The position numbers and the translations under genes were made by a program. This document shows, in pieces, positions 5,000 to 5,113 of a stretch of 5,113 nucleotides of DNA. The notes under the pieces are model-generated. The model worked only from the letters and a program-made list of their open reading frames with translations. It was not told the DNA's origin and did no database searches. The stretch is taken from the NCBI GenBank assembly GCA_030691585.1, contig JAUYEC010000181.1, forward strand, positions 1 to 5,113. Direction: 5' to 3'. This DNA is from Candidatus Omnitrophota bacterium. Its GTDB lineage: Bacteria; Omnitrophota; Gorgyraeia; Gygaellales; Profunditerraquicolaceae. Within the stretch, counting starts at the first letter, position 1, and every line of letters starts with the position of its first letter.

Positions 5000-5083
5000 C
5001 CTCTTTGGCAGCCAGGCTATCCCGAAAGACTTACGGGATCCTATGGCTTTGCGTCCCAAGATTGCTCTTGGTTTGCCGTTATC
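5000..5083 (-). promoter_or_regulatory. Cyclic di-GMP-I (GEMM-I) riboswitch aptamer
   Basis: The minus strand carries the GEMM-I core in order: GGCAAACC (5077-5070); a 6-bp stem capped by a GCAA tetraloop (5065-5062); the hallmark GGACGCAAAGCC (5056-5045); a second arm with stem ATCCCG/CGGGAT (5039-5034 with 5024-5019); then the AGCCTGGCTGCC closing strand (5018-5007). By comparison with the Vibrio Vc2 aptamer, the ligand-contacting G20, A47 and C92 correspond to G5077, A5050 and about C5008, and all are present. G at position 20 favours c-di-GMP over cyclic GMP-AMP. The outer edges are approximate. Two terminators follow, then the RHH-like and TIGR04073 genes, which it should control. Confidence 0.94.
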
Positions 5084-5113
5084 AGTAGGTCACTTTTACC
5101 AAATTGTCAAATG

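Noticed and set aside
4855..5088. Plus-strand open frame of 77 codons
   Set aside because: It reads through the antisense of the riboswitch and both terminators, with no ribosome binding site and no recognisable protein.
5105..5110. Perfect TTGACA on the minus strand upstream of the riboswitch, as a -35 box
   Set aside because: A 17-base spacer leads to TACTGA, a poor -10, and transcription would then begin near 5075, inside the conserved aptamer core. The true promoter is probably beyond the window edge.
1..5113. CRISPR array, tRNA, rRNA gene, transposase or phage genes
   Set aside because: No regularly spaced repeats, no tRNA cloverleaf and no recognisable mobile-element protein were found on either strand.

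Overview
The window looks like bacterial chromosome of moderate GC. Every gene I can support lies on the minus strand, so transcription runs from the right end to the left. The taxonomic signals are indirect. There is a TIGR04073-type exosortase-associated secreted protein, a GEMM-I riboswitch, and several short GC-rich palindromes between genes. I recall this combination from Omnitrophota and related PVC or deltaproteobacterial genomes. An Omnitrophota-like organism is my best guess, but no marker gene here proves it.

Right part (about 4370-5113): a cyclic di-GMP class I (GEMM-I) riboswitch aptamer at about 5000-5083 is followed within a few bases by a strong intrinsic terminator (4962-4994) and then a second one (4930-4961). 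About 200 bases of leader follow, rich in inverted repeats. Then comes a small ribbon-helix-helix-like protein gene (4470-4721). A roughly 100-base, highly structured intergenic segment separates it from a secreted TIGR04073-family protein (3874-4368). The layout suggests that c-di-GMP gates read-through into a small regulator plus an envelope or exopolysaccharide-linked secreted protein.

Middle (3700-3873): this spacer holds a 23-bp imperfect inverted repeat, a GC-rich palindrome, and then a near-consensus sigma-70 promoter (TTTACA, 17 bp, TATAAT) that starts a separate transcript.

Left part (1-3699): that promoter drives a tightly packed three-gene operon: a DUF1846 protein, a VTT/TVP38-type membrane protein and a beta-CASP metallo-beta-lactamase-fold RNase. 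The neighbouring reading frames overlap by a few bases. After the nuclease gene there is an 11-14 bp palindrome and then a consensus ribosome binding site plus ATG of a further gene, of which only seven bases are in the window.

The main candidate for something new is the riboswitch-controlled unit. It combines the c-di-GMP aptamer with tandem terminators, a repeated 15-base aptamer 3' segment beside the first ribosome binding site, a possible second structured leader, an RHH-type protein and an exosortase-system protein.
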